DNA of 59,272 bases, from positions 1 to 59,272 of the forward strand of contig NZ_CAMPHV010000034.1 of assembly GCF_946886105.1 (NCBI RefSeq). Reading direction: 5' to 3'. Shown piece after piece: positions 1 to 9,155 of the stretch (position 1 is its first letter; every line of letters starts with the position of its first letter). The position numbers were made by a program, and so were the translations under genes. Source of the DNA: an uncultured Pseudomonas sp. GTDB lineage: Bacteria; Pseudomonadota; Gammaproteobacteria; Pseudomonadales; Pseudomonadaceae. The notes under the pieces were generated by a model. That model had not been told where the DNA came from. It saw only the letters and a list, made by a program, of their open reading frames with translations, and made no database searches.

Positions 1-205
1 GGTCGCCGCTGTTGTTATAGGCGGCCTGCACACTGACCGCGGTTTCCGGCGCGCTGGTGCCGAAGGCCACCACGGTCAGGCCGATGATCAGCGGTGGGAT
101 ACCGAATTGCGCGGCCAATTTTGCGGCGCCGCGCACCAGAACTTCGGCACCGGCCACCAGTAGCACCAGGCCGGCGATCAGATAGACAAGGATCATCAGG
201 GTCAT
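1..205 (-). CDS. Calcium/sodium antiporter (CaCA family), N-terminal part
   Basis: This is the first 68 codons of an inner-membrane cation exchanger; the rest lies outside the window. The start is the ATG at 205-203, preceded by a GGGAG ribosome site. The protein opens with a hydrophobic helix (MTLMILVYLIAGLVLLVAGA) and then carries VVAFGTSAPE at about residues 46-55. That is the alpha-1 repeat signature of K+-dependent Na+/Ca2+ exchangers such as E. coli YrbG. The family exchanges Ca2+ for Na+ across the cytoplasmic membrane. In this genus YrbG-like genes often sit near envelope genes, which fits the neighbourhood. The family call is secure; the exact ion specificity is inferred. Confidence 0.85.
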   Translation of the reverse strand, partial: MTLMILVYLIAGLVLLVAGAEVLVRGAAKLAAQFGIPPLIIGLTVVAFGTSAPETAVSVQAAYNNSGD

Positions 206-294
206 TGCGAAAGGCTCCCAAAAAAATGCGGCTAGTTTAATCGTCGGCGTGCACTACGCCAGAAGATGAACCGGTTCTTTGTAAGCGACTGTGT

Positions 295-747
295 TCACTC
301 GGCCAGTTGCAGCACGCGCACCGGCGCCACGCCATCGCGGAGCATGTCCAGTTGCTTGGCGGCCTGGTGCGAAAGGTCGATGATCCGGCCTTTGGCATAA
401 GGACCGCGATCGTTGATGCGCACCACCACGCTCTTGTCGTTACGCAAGTTGGTGACCTGAACCCGGCTGCCGAACGGCAGGCTGCGGTGCGCGGCGGTCA
501 GGGCGTGCTGATCGAAGCGTTCGCCGCTGGCGGTCTTTCTGCCGTGATGACGGGCGCCATAGTAGGACGCCTGGCCCTCGGCGCGATAACCCTGCGGATC
601 GACCCGGCCCTGGCTGGCGCAACCGGCGAGCAGGGTCGATAGGGCAGCCAGGACCAGGCCATGGCGGAGTGACCTGAATGTCCGTAGCCCGGATGCGATC
701 CGGGGGGGCGCTTGTTCCCGGATTGCATCCGGGCTACGGGTAGGCAT
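295..747 (-). CDS. RlpA-like DPBB lipoprotein (putative septal lytic transglycosylase), no SPOR domain
   Basis: The protein is 150 aa. I chose the ATG at 747 because AGGAGGA lies 7 bases upstream; an ATG at 780 is in frame but has no such site. A lipobox LLAGC puts the lipidated cysteine at residue 43, so this is an outer-membrane or periplasm-facing lipoprotein. The double-psi beta-barrel follows. It keeps E76, D79 and H87 in the spacing of the catalytic E/D/H residues reported for P. aeruginosa RlpA, and the [13 protein letters not shown] motif. It is much shorter than full RlpA (about 340 aa) and lacks the C-terminal SPOR peptidoglycan-binding domain. Residues 4-22 are encoded by a palindromic repeat, which makes the signal peptide unusually long. 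Activity on denuded glycan strands is inferred from the family. Confidence 0.85.
   Translation of the reverse strand: MPTRSPDAIREQAPPRIASGLRTFRSLRHGLVLAALSTLLAGCASQGRVDPQGYRAEGQASYYGARHHGRKTASGERFDQHALTAAHRSLPFGSRVQVTNLRNDKSVVVRINDRGPYAKGRIIDLSHQAAKQLDMLRDGVAPVRVLQLAE
684..737. repeat. Palindromic repeat with GTAGCCCGGAT ends, inside the rlpA-like gene
   Basis: Two 21-base arms, 684-704 and 717-737, are inverted copies differing at one base, separated by a 12-base loop. Each arm is itself partly palindromic (CCCGGAT..ATCCGGG). A related single unit lies at 33180-33200. The element is read through in frame as part of the RlpA-like signal peptide. It looks like a REP-type mobile palindrome of the kind scattered in Pseudomonas genomes. 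Confidence 0.8.
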
Positions 748-810
748 CGTGGATCCTCCTGATAGACGAACGCCGGGCAAGCCCGGCGTCGATTGGTGCC
801 ATACGAAGGC

Positions 811-2259
811 TCAGCCTTCGAGTTTTTTCTTCAGCAGTTCGTTCACCTGGCCGGGGTTGGCCTTGCCTTTCGAGGCTTTCATCGCCTGACCGACGAAGAA
901 GCCGAACATCTTGCCGCGTTTGGCTTCGTCGCTGGCGCGGTACTGTTCGACCTGTTCGGCGTTGGCCGCCAGCACTTCGTCGAGCATGGCTTCGATGGCG
1001 CCGGAGTCGGTGACCTGCTTGAGGCCCTTCTTCTCGATCACTTCATCGGCGCTCGCACCTTCGCCGGCCGCCAGGGCCTCGAAGACCATCTTGGCGATCT
1101 TGCCGCTGATGGTGTTGTCCTTGATACGCAGGATCATCCCGCCCAACTGCTCGGCGGACACTGGCGACTGCTCGATTTCCAGGTTGTCCTTGTTGAGCAG
1201 GCTGGACAGTTCGCCCATCACCCAGTTGGCCGCCAGCTTGGCATCGCCGCACACAGCGTTGACCGCCTCGAAGTAGTCGGCCAGTTCGCGGCTGGCGGCC
1301 AGTACAGTGGCGTCGTAGGCGGACAGGCCGAACTGCGCCTCGAAACGCTCGCGTTTCTGTACCGGCAATTCCGGCAGGCTGGCGCGGATTTCGTCGAGGA
1401 AGCTCTGCTCGATCACCACCGGCAGCAGATCCGGGCAGGGGAAGTAACGGTAATCGTTGGCTTCTTCCTTGCTGCGCATGGAGCGGGTCTGGTCCTTGTT
1501 CGGATCGTACAGGCGGGTTTCCTGCACCACCTTGCCACCGTCCTCGATCAGCTCGATCTGCCGTTGCACTTCATGGTTGATCGCCTTCTCGATAAAACGG
1601 AAGGAGTTGACGTTCTTGATCTCGGCGCGGGTGCCAAACTCGGCCTGGCCCTTCTGCCGTACCGAGACGTTGCAGTCGCAGCGCAGCGAGCCTTCGGCCA
1701 TGTTGCCGTCGCAGATGCCCAGATAGCGCACCAGGGCGTGGATGGCTTTGACGTAGGCGACCGCTTCCTTGGCCGAGCGGATATCCGGCTCGGAAACGAT
1801 TTCCAGCAGCGGCGTGCCGGCGCGGTTGAGGTCGATGCCGCTCATGCCGTGGAAGTCTTCGTGCAGGCTTTTGCCGGCGTCTTCTTCCAAGTGCGCGCGG
1901 GTGATGCCGATGCGCTTCTGGGTGCCGTCTTCCAGGGTGATGTCGAGGAAGCCCTTGCCGACGATGGGGTGGTCCATCTGGCTGGTTTGGTAGCCCTTGG
2001 GCAGGTCCGGGTAGAAGTAGTTCTTACGCGCGAAGACGTTCTGCGGCGCGATATGCGCATCGATCGCCAGGCCGAACTTGCAGGCCATGCGTACAGTCTC
2101 GGCGTTGAGCACCGGAAGGGTACCGGGCATGCCGAGGTCGATCAGACTGGCCTGAGTGTTGGGTTCGGCGCCAAAGGCGATGGCGCTGGCGGAAAAGATC
2201 TTCGATTGGGTGCTGAGCTGTGCGTGGATTTCCAGCCCGATCACGGTTTCCCATTGCAT
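811..2259 (-). CDS. gatB: Aspartyl/glutamyl-tRNA(Asn/Gln) amidotransferase subunit B
   Basis: GatB is the kinase and tRNA-binding subunit of GatCAB, which converts misacylated Glu-tRNA(Gln) and Asp-tRNA(Asn) to Gln-tRNA and Asn-tRNA in the cytoplasm. The 482-aa product begins [15 protein letters not shown], the family-typical N-terminus. The open frame extends upstream to 2301, but that extension is not family-like, so I start at 2259. The catalytic cradle is N-terminal and contains [11 protein letters not shown]. The C-terminal YqeY/tail domain ends [15 protein letters not shown]. It is the last gene of gatC-gatA-gatB, 11 bases after gatA. Length matches the family. Confidence 0.98.
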   Translation of the reverse strand: MQWETVIGLEIHAQLSTQSKIFSASAIAFGAEPNTQASLIDLGMPGTLPVLNAETVRMACKFGLAIDAHIAPQNVFARKNYFYPDLPKGYQTSQMDHPIVGKGFLDITLEDGTQKRIGITRAHLEEDAGKSLHEDFHGMSGIDLNRAGTPLLEIVSEPDIRSAKEAVAYVKAIHALVRYLGICDGNMAEGSLRCDCNVSVRQKGQAEFGTRAEIKNVNSFRFIEKAINHEVQRQIELIEDGGKVVQETRLYDPNKDQTRSMRSKEEANDYRYFPCPDLLPVVIEQSFLDEIRASLPELPVQKRERFEAQFGLSAYDATVLAASRELADYFEAVNAVCGDAKLAANWVMGELSSLLNKDNLEIEQSPVSAEQLGGMILRIKDNTISGKIAKMVFEALAAGEGASADEVIEKKGLKQVTDSGAIEAMLDEVLAANAEQVEQYRASDEAKRGKMFGFFVGQAMKASKGKANPGQVNELLKKKLEG

Positions 2260-2270
2260 GTGAGTCGTCC

Positions 2271-3722
2271 TCAAAATCCGGCTGGCGCGCGAGTGTGCCA
2301 ATCAGTGATCTGTTGATATTGATGCGCCACGTTGAGCAGGCGACCTTCCTGGAAATACGGGGCGAGCAGTTGCACGCCCACCGGCAAACCGTCGACGAAG
2401 CCGGCCGGCATCGACAGGCCGGGAATCCCGGCGAGGTTGGCGGTGATGGTGTAGATGTCTTCCAGGTAGGCGGCGACCGGGTCGTGGTTTTTCTCGCCGA
2501 GCTTCCAGGCCAGGTTCGGCGTGGTTGGGCCGAGGATCAGGTCGACCTCGTTGAAGGCCGCGACGAAGTCGTTCTTGATCAGCCGGCGAACCTTCTGCGC
2601 CTTGAGGTAATAGGCATCGTAGTAGCCAGCGGACAGCGCGTAGGTGCCAACCATGATGCGGCGTTTGACCTCGGCGCCGAAACCTTCACCGCGCGAGCGC
2701 TTGTACAGGTCTTCGAGGTTGACCGGGTTTTCGCAGCGGTAGCCAAAGCGCACGCCGTCGAAGCGCGACAGGTTGGAGCTGGCCTCGGCCGGTGCGATCA
2801 CGTAATAAGCCGGAATCGCATGCTGCATATTCGGCAGGCTGATCTCCTTGATGGTCGCGCCGAGCTTTTTCAGCTCCTCAACCGCCGCCATCACTGTATC
2901 GGCGATACGGCTGTCGAGGCCGCTGCCGAAGTATTCCTTGGGCAGGCCGATGCGCAGGCCGCTCAGCGGCTGGCTCAGGGCGGCCAGGTAGTCGTCCACC
3001 GGCTGGTCGACGCTGGTGGAGTCCTTGGGGTCGAAGCCGGCCATGGCTTGCAGCATCAGTGCGCAGTCTTCGGCGGTGCGCGCCAGGGGGCCGCCCTGAT
3101 CGAGGCTGGAGGCGTAGGCGATCATGCCCCAGCGCGAAACGCGGCCATAGGTCGGCTTGATCCCGGTGAGGTTGGTCAGCGCCGCCGGCTGGCGGATCGA
3201 ACCGCCGGTGTCGGTGCCGGTGGCGGCCGGCAGCAGGCCCGCGGCCACGGCCGCGGCGGAACCACCGCTCGAGCCGCCGGGCACGCGTTCCAGGTTCCAG
3301 GGGTTTTTCACCGGGCCGTAATGGCTGGATTCGTTGGCCGAGCCCATGGCGAATTCGTCCATGTTCAGCTTGCCCAGGGTCACGCTGCCGGCGGCGGCGA
3401 GTTTCTCGACCACGGTGGCGTCGTAGGGCGCCTTAAAGCCGGTGAGGATCTTCGAGCCGCAGCTGGTCAGCACATCTTTAGTGCAGAACAGATCCTTGTG
3501 GCCGATCGGCGCGCCGAGCAGGGCGCCGGTCTCGCCGGCCGCGCGGCGGGCGTCGGCGGCCGCGGCCTGGCTCAGGGCCAGTTCTTCGGTGACGCTGATA
3601 AAGCTGTTGAGCTGCGGGTCGAGTCGTTCGATGCGCGCCAGCAGTTCGCGGGTCAGCTCCACCGCGGAGAATTGTTTGGCGCTCAGGGCGCGGGCGATTT
3701 CCGCCAGGGTCAGTCGATGCAT
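2271..3722 (-). CDS. gatA: Aspartyl/glutamyl-tRNA(Asn/Gln) amidotransferase subunit A
   Basis: GatA is the glutaminase/amidase subunit that releases ammonia from glutamine and channels it to GatB. The 483-aa protein carries the amidase-signature triad: K76 (APIGHKDLF), S151 ([14 protein letters not shown]) and S175 ([11 protein letters not shown]), with the offset expected from other GatA proteins. Its ATG overlaps the gatC stop by one base (TAATG), so translation is probably coupled. Length is normal and no residue of the triad is missing. Confidence 0.98.
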   Translation of the reverse strand: MHRLTLAEIARALSAKQFSAVELTRELLARIERLDPQLNSFISVTEELALSQAAAADARRAAGETGALLGAPIGHKDLFCTKDVLTSCGSKILTGFKAPYDATVVEKLAAAGSVTLGKLNMDEFAMGSANESSHYGPVKNPWNLERVPGGSSGGSAAAVAAGLLPAATGTDTGGSIRQPAALTNLTGIKPTYGRVSRWGMIAYASSLDQGGPLARTAEDCALMLQAMAGFDPKDSTSVDQPVDDYLAALSQPLSGLRIGLPKEYFGSGLDSRIADTVMAAVEELKKLGATIKEISLPNMQHAIPAYYVIAPAEASSNLSRFDGVRFGYRCENPVNLEDLYKRSRGEGFGAEVKRRIMVGTYALSAGYYDAYYLKAQKVRRLIKNDFVAAFNEVDLILGPTTPNLAWKLGEKNHDPVAAYLEDIYTITANLAGIPGLSMPAGFVDGLPVGVQLLAPYFQEGRLLNVAHQYQQITDWHTRAPAGF

Positions 3723-4009
3723 TACTCAATCACCTTGGGAACCAGATACAGGCCGCTTTCCACGGCCGGGGCGATGGCTTGGTAGGCGTCGCGATGATTT
3801 TCTTCGGTCACCACGTCGGCGCGCAGGCGCTGGGTCGCCTCCAGGGGGTGGGCCAGGGGTTCGATGCCGTCGGTGTCGACCGCCTGCATCTGATCGACCA
3901 GGCCGAGAATGCTGTTGAGTGCTTCGGTGGTGCGCGGAATATCGTCGTCGTTCACACCCAGTCGGGCCAGATGGGCGATTTTCTCCACGTCGGAGCGTTC
4001 AAGCGCCAT
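3722..4009 (-). CDS. gatC: Aspartyl/glutamyl-tRNA(Asn/Gln) amidotransferase subunit C
   Basis: GatC is the small belt subunit that stabilises the GatA-GatB complex. The product is 95 aa and begins [19 protein letters not shown], the usual GatC opening, so I use the ATG at 4009 rather than the longer open frame to 4087. The C-terminus has the [21 protein letters not shown] pattern conserved in the family. It is the first gene of the gatCAB operon and is divergent from mreB. Confidence 0.96.
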   Translation of the reverse strand: MALERSDVEKIAHLARLGVNDDDIPRTTEALNSILGLVDQMQAVDTDGIEPLAHPLEATQRLRADVVTEENHRDAYQAIAPAVESGLYLVPKVIE

Positions 4010-4109
4010 TGGGGTTCTCCAAGTTAGAGGGCTGCCAGTGCAAAGAGGGCGGCTCGCCTGCATCGGGGAGCAGGGAACGTATGCCATGAGCCGGCGGTCG
4101 AAGGCCGCG

Positions 4110-4139
4110 ATGATAGGCCCGGGAGTCTGTCGAGGCTAA
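4110..4139 (-). promoter_or_regulatory. Candidate gatCAB promoter
   Basis: Read on the minus strand, TTAGCC (4139-4134) and TATCAT (4115-4110) are 18 bases apart, about 100 bases before gatC. The -10 box is good and the -35 box is weak. The 311-base gap 4010-4320 between gatC and mreB holds this site and the mreB promoter; I see no gene in it. Confidence 0.4.
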
Positions 4140-4239
4140 CGCTGTTCTGCTGCTACGAACGGCCAAGCGCGACAGGCTCCCAAATGCCCGCAAAAACCGG
4201 CAATCTACCATATTGGCGCCTTGCTCAAAATCCCTGCCG

Positions 4240-4268
4240 TTGTTAGAGTTTGCCGCACTTTTTATCTG
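4240..4268 (+). promoter_or_regulatory. Candidate mreB promoter (sigma-70 type)
   Basis: TTGTTA (4240-4245) and TATCTG (4263-4268) are separated by exactly 17 bases. They lie about 50 bases upstream of the mreB ATG. Each box matches four of six consensus bases. The position and spacing fit a housekeeping promoter for mreBCD. Confidence 0.5.
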
Positions 4269-4308
4269 CGCGTTACCCGCGTGTTGCCTTTACCTACGCG
4301 TTGTCTAG

Positions 4309-5358
<1,050 letters not shown>

Positions 5359-5365
5359 GCCGCAC

Positions 5366-5435
5366 GCGACAAGCCAGAAGCTGCAAGTTCGGACGACCAT
5401 TGCCCGCTTCAGCTTGTCGCTGATAGCTTGAAGCT
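5366..5435. repeat. REP-like inverted repeat between mreB and mreC
   Basis: GCGACAAGC at 5366-5374 pairs with GCTTGTCGC at 5412-5420, and a second small palindrome, AGCTTGAAGCT, follows at about 5425-5435. The element fills most of the mreB-mreC spacer and may act as an mRNA-stabilising hairpin or a partial attenuator. It has no T-run, so it is not a typical terminator. Confidence 0.55.
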
Positions 5436-5456
5436 TGCCGCTGCGAGGAACTCGCC

Positions 5457-6410
5457 ATTAAACCGCTATTTGCCAAAGGTCCTTCGCTCGGTGTGCGTCT
5501 GCTGGTGCTCGCCGTGCTCTCGGCTGGGTTGATGGTGGTGGATGCGCGGTTTGCCGTGCTGCAACCGCTGCGGAGCCAGTTGGGTTTGGTCGTCGAACCC
5601 ATCTATTGGCTCGGGCGGCTGCCGGTGACGCTGTGGGAGAGCGCGACCGAGGAGTTGAGTTCGCGCAGCGAGCTGACTGCCGAGAACGAGAAACTCAAAG
5701 CCGAACAACTGATGATGCAGCGCCGCTTGCAGAAGCTCGCTGCGCTGACCGAGCAGAACGTGCGCCTGCGCGAGTTGCTCAACTCCGCCGCGCTGGTCGA
5801 CGACGAGGTGCTGGCCACCGAGCTGATCGGCATCGACCCAAACCCGTTCACCCACCGCATTCTGATCGACAAGGGCAGCAAGGACGGTGTGCTGCTCGGC
5901 CAGCCGGTGCTGGATGCGCGCGGCCTGATGGGCCAGGTGGTGGAAGTGATGCCCTATACCTCTCGGGTCTTGTTGCTGACCGACACTACCCACAGCATTC
6001 CGGTGCAGGTCAACCGCAATGGCCTGCGTGCCATCGCCAGCGGCACCGGCAATCCGGAACGCCTGGAATTGCGCCATGTGGCCGACACCGCGGATATCAA
6101 GGAAGGCGATCTGCTGGTCAGCTCGGGGTTGGGTCAACGCTTCCCGTCGGGCTACCCGGTGGCCACGGTCACCGAGGTGGTCCACGATTCCGGCCAGCCA
6201 TTCGCCATCGTCCGCGCGATGCCGACCGCCAACCTCAACCGCACCCGCTATATGCTGCTGGTGTTCACCGACCCGCGCAGCCCGGAACAGCGCGCCACCG
6301 ACTCGGCGCATGCCCAGGAAGAGGCCGACCGCCAAGCGCTGGAGCAAGCGCAGCAAGCAGTTGACGCCCCGCCGGCGAATCCGGCCGATAGCCAGGAGGG
6401 CGGGCAATGA
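5457..6410 (+). CDS. mreC: Rod shape-determining protein MreC (probable ATT start)
   Basis: MreC is a bitopic inner-membrane protein whose periplasmic beta domain links MreB to the wall-synthesis enzymes. The product has a membrane anchor (VRLLVLAVLSAGLMVVDARF), a coiled coil (ELTAENEKLKAEQLMMQRRL) and then the paired beta-barrel region. The first ATG or GTG in frame is the GTG at 5493, but that lies inside the conserved cytoplasmic tail and lacks a ribosome site. An ATT at 5457 sits 7 bases after GAGGAA and gives the tail IKPLFAKGPSLG before the helix. I therefore annotate the rare ATT start (317 aa). The stop overlaps the mreD ATG by four bases (ATGA). Confidence 0.93.
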   Translation: MKPLFAKGPSLGVRLLVLAVLSAGLMVVDARFAVLQPLRSQLGLVVEPIYWLGRLPVTLWESATEELSSRSELTAENEKLKAEQLMMQRRLQKLAALTEQNVRLRELLNSAALVDDEVLATELIGIDPNPFTHRILIDKGSKDGVLLGQPVLDARGLMGQVVEVMPYTSRVLLLTDTTHSIPVQVNRNGLRAIASGTGNPERLELRHVADTADIKEGDLLVSSGLGQRFPSGYPVATVTEVVHDSGQPFAIVRAMPTANLNRTRYMLLVFTDPRSPEQRATDSAHAQEEADRQALEQAQQAVDAPPANPADSQEGGQ

Positions 6411-6895
6411 TCGCCGTACGTGCGCGTAACGTTTGGGTGATCTGGGTGAGCCTGGCCGTGGCGCTGTTGTTCAGTGTCGCGAGCATGCCGCGGTTCATGG
6501 AGATTGGCCGGCCGTTGTGGTTGGCGCTGTTCCTGACGTACTGGGTATTGGCCCTGCCACACCGGGTCGGCATGGCGACCGCCTGGTGTGTGGGCTTGCT
6601 CGCCGATGTGCTGAACGGCTCGTTGCTCGGGCAGAACGCGCTGATCCTGACCTTGATCACCTTTCTGGTGATGACCCTGCACCAACGCCTGCGCATGTTC
6701 CCCATGTGGCAGCAGAGCACCGTATTGCTGGTCGTGTTCGGCCTGGCCCAGTTGGTCCAGTTGTGGCTGAACGCGCTGACCGGTAGCCGTCCACCGACCT
6801 TGGCGTTTATCCTGCCGGCATTGGTCAGTGCGCTGTTGTGGCCATGGGTCTGCGTGATCCTGCGCGGCGTGCATCAGCGCATGAGCGTTAATTAA
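6407..6895 (+). CDS. mreD: Rod shape-determining membrane protein MreD
   Basis: MreD is a small polytopic inner-membrane protein of the elongasome. The 162-aa product has about five hydrophobic helices, for example [19 protein letters not shown] and [19 protein letters not shown], and the conserved [17 protein letters not shown] segment. The start overlaps the mreC stop by four bases, which indicates translational coupling. Length equals that of E. coli MreD. Confidence 0.97.
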   Translation: MIAVRARNVWVIWVSLAVALLFSVASMPRFMEIGRPLWLALFLTYWVLALPHRVGMATAWCVGLLADVLNGSLLGQNALILTLITFLVMTLHQRLRMFPMWQQSTVLLVVFGLAQLVQLWLNALTGSRPPTLAFILPALVSALLWPWVCVILRGVHQRMSVN

Positions 6896-6983
6896 TCGAG
6901 CGATAGCTCGGGCCGTTGAACCATTGCGCTCAACCGTCCGGCAAGGGCTGCCCTCGCCACCGTCCGAATTGGGAGAGGTCTGC

Positions 6984-7580
6984 ATGGCCACGCTTTACCT
7001 GGCTTCCGGTTCACCGCGGCGCCGCGAACTCTTGACCCAGATTGCGGTGCCCTTCACGACGCTAACCGCCCCCATCGATGAAAATCTATTGCCAGACGAG
7101 GCGCCGCACGCCTATGTAGAGCGTCTGGCCCGCGAGAAAGCGCAGGCCGGCCTGGTCTTGCTGGACGACCGGGCGAACGCCGTGGTGCTCGGTGCCGATA
7201 CCGCCGTGGTGCTCGATGGACGGATTCTCGGTAAACCCGCCGATCGCGACGAAGCTGTGGCCACGCTGAGCGCCTTGTCTGGCCGCGAGCATCAGGTGTT
7301 GACGGCGGTGGCATTGGCCTCGCCGGGTCAGGTGCGCACCCGGGTGGTCGCCAGCCAGGTGCGCTTTCGCCGCCTGACGCCCGCGGAGATCGAGGCCTAC
7401 TGGGCCACGGGCGAACCGCGGGACAAAGCCGGTAGTTATGCTATTCAAGGACTGGCGGCGGTGTTCGTCAGTCAATTACAGGGCAGCTATTCGGCCGTGG
7501 TGGGACTGCCGCTGTGCGAAACCGCCGAACTGCTCGCAGAATTCGCTATTCCGTGCTGGCAATTGCCAGTCCACAGTTAA
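6984..7580 (+). CDS. maf: Maf-family nucleoside triphosphate pyrophosphatase (dTTP/UTPase type)
   Basis: The family hydrolyses non-canonical or excess NTPs to NMP and pyrophosphate. The start [16 protein letters not shown] follows GAGAGG. The 198-aa protein shows the SGSPRR substrate loop, [10 protein letters not shown] with its catalytic aspartate, and [13 protein letters not shown], which is typical of the YhdE branch acting on dTTP and UTP. The order mreD-maf-rng-yhdP is the same in E. coli, which supports orthology to YhdE. Substrate preference is inferred from the subfamily. Confidence 0.95.
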   Translation: MATLYLASGSPRRRELLTQIAVPFTTLTAPIDENLLPDEAPHAYVERLAREKAQAGLVLLDDRANAVVLGADTAVVLDGRILGKPADRDEAVATLSALSGREHQVLTAVALASPGQVRTRVVASQVRFRRLTPAEIEAYWATGEPRDKAGSYAIQGLAAVFVSQLQGSYSAVVGLPLCETAELLAEFAIPCWQLPVHS

Positions 7581-7666
7581 GAGGTTGTCGGCCGCGGGTG
7601 AATGGATGCTATCGCTGATCGCTTCAGCTACCCGGCTTGCAGCTTCATCTCCGAAGAGATGGACGC

Positions 7667-9124
7667 ATGAGTGAAGAAATTCTGATCAATATCACGCCGA
7701 TGGAATCGCGCGTGGCAGTGGTGGAAAACGGCGTTTTGCAGGAAGTGCATGTCGAGCGCACGCAGAAACGCGGCATCGCCGGCAACATCTATAAAGGCAA
7801 GGTGGTGCGGGTGCTGCCGGGGATGCAGGCGGCGTTCGTCGACATCGGCCTGGAGCGCGCGGCCTTTATTCATGCCTCGGAAATCTCCACTCGCGAAGGC
7901 AGCGCGGTGGAAAGCATCAGCGCCCTGGTGCACGAGGGTCAGGCCCTGGTGGTGCAGGTCACCAAGGACCCGATCGGCAGCAAAGGTGCGCGTCTGACCA
8001 CGCAGCTGTCGATTCCCTCGCGTTACCTGGTGTACATGCCGCGCAGCAGCCATGTCGGCATTTCCCTGAAGATCGAAGACGAAGCCGAGCGCGAGCGCCT
8101 CAAGCAGGTGGTGGCCGATTGCGTCGCCGCCGAGGGTATCGAAGAGAGCGGCGGTTTTATCCTGCGCACCGCCGCCGATGGCGCCGGCGCCGACGAAATT
8201 CTCGTGGATATCCGCTACCTGCGGCGCTTGTGGGACCAGATCGCCGCGCAGATCAAGACCGCGCCGGCGCCATCGGTGATCTACGAGGACCTCAGCCTGG
8301 CCCTGCGCACCCTGCGCGATCTGGTCAGCGCGCGCACCGAGAAGATCCGCGTCGATTCGCGGGAGACTTATCAGAAAATCGCCCAATTCATCGCCGAGCT
8401 GATGCCGGAAATCGCCGACCGCCTGGAACACTATCCCGGCGAGCGGCCGATCTTCGATCTGCATGGTGTCGAGGATGAGATCCAGAAGGCCCTGGAGCGC
8501 AAGGTACCGCTCAAGTCCGGCGGTTACCTGGTGGTCGACCCGGCCGAGGCGATGACCACCATCGACGTCAACACCGGCGCCTTCGTCGGTCACCGCACGC
8601 TCGAAGAGACGATCTTCAAAACCAACCTGGAAGCGGCCACCGCCATCGGCCGGCAACTGCGCCTGCGCAATATCGGCGGCATCATCATCATCGATTTCAT
8701 CGACATGGAAGACCAGGAGCATCAGCGCCAGGTATTGCGCACCCTGGAAAAACAACTCGAGCGCGACCACGCCAAGACCAACATCATCGGCATCACCGAG
8801 CTCGGCCTGGTGCAGATGACCCGCAAGCGCACCCGCGAGAGCCTCGAGCAGATACTGTGCGAGCCCTGCAGCTGCTGCCAGGGGCGCGGCAAGATGAAAA
8901 CCGCGGAAACCACTTGCTACGAAATCTTCCGTGAAATCCTCCGCGAGGCCCGCGCCTATCAGGCCGAAGGCTATCGCGTACTGGCCAACCAGAAAGTGGT
9001 CGACCGTCTGCTCGACGAGGAGTCGGGTAACGTCGCCGATCTGGAAGCCTTTATCGGACGCACCATCAAGTTCCAGGTCGAGACCATGTACTCCCAGGAA
9101 CAGTACGATGTGGTCCTGCTATGA
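7667..9124 (+). CDS. rng: Ribonuclease G
   Basis: RNase G is a single-strand endoribonuclease of the RNase E family that matures the 5' end of 16S rRNA and degrades some mRNAs. The 485-aa product starts MSEEILINITPMESRVAVVENG and has an N-terminal S1 domain (residues ~35-125). The DNase I-like catalytic region carries D300 (TIDVNTGAFVG) and D343 (IIIIDFIDM), which bind the Mg2+. A Cys cluster, CEPCSCC, corresponds to the zinc link. It lacks the long C-terminal scaffold of RNase E, as expected for RNase G. It lies between maf and yhdP. Confidence 0.97.
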   Translation: MSEEILINITPMESRVAVVENGVLQEVHVERTQKRGIAGNIYKGKVVRVLPGMQAAFVDIGLERAAFIHASEISTREGSAVESISALVHEGQALVVQVTKDPIGSKGARLTTQLSIPSRYLVYMPRSSHVGISLKIEDEAERERLKQVVADCVAAEGIEESGGFILRTAADGAGADEILVDIRYLRRLWDQIAAQIKTAPAPSVIYEDLSLALRTLRDLVSARTEKIRVDSRETYQKIAQFIAELMPEIADRLEHYPGERPIFDLHGVEDEIQKALERKVPLKSGGYLVVDPAEAMTTIDVNTGAFVGHRTLEETIFKTNLEAATAIGRQLRLRNIGGIIIIDFIDMEDQEHQRQVLRTLEKQLERDHAKTNIIGITELGLVQMTRKRTRESLEQILCEPCSCCQGRGKMKTAETTCYEIFREILREARAYQAEGYRVLANQKVVDRLLDEESGNVADLEAFIGRTIKFQVETMYSQEQYDVVLL

Positions 9125-9155
9125 GGCGCCCAGGTACGGGCAAAGGTTGAACTGA

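Noticed and set aside
295..780. Longer RlpA-like start at 780
   Set aside because: The ATG at 747 has AGGAGGA at good spacing; the 780 start has none.
768..790. GCCGGGC..GCCCGGC hairpin between gatB and the rlpA-like gene as a terminator
   Set aside because: No T-run follows in either direction, so termination is not supported.
793..2316. 507-aa open frame antisense to gatB
   Set aside because: A shadow of gatB in a high-GC genome; low-complexity VDGLG-rich protein with no domain, while gatB is certain.
5493..6410. GTG 5493 as mreC start
   Set aside because: No ribosome site, and it would remove the cytoplasmic tail before the anchor helix.
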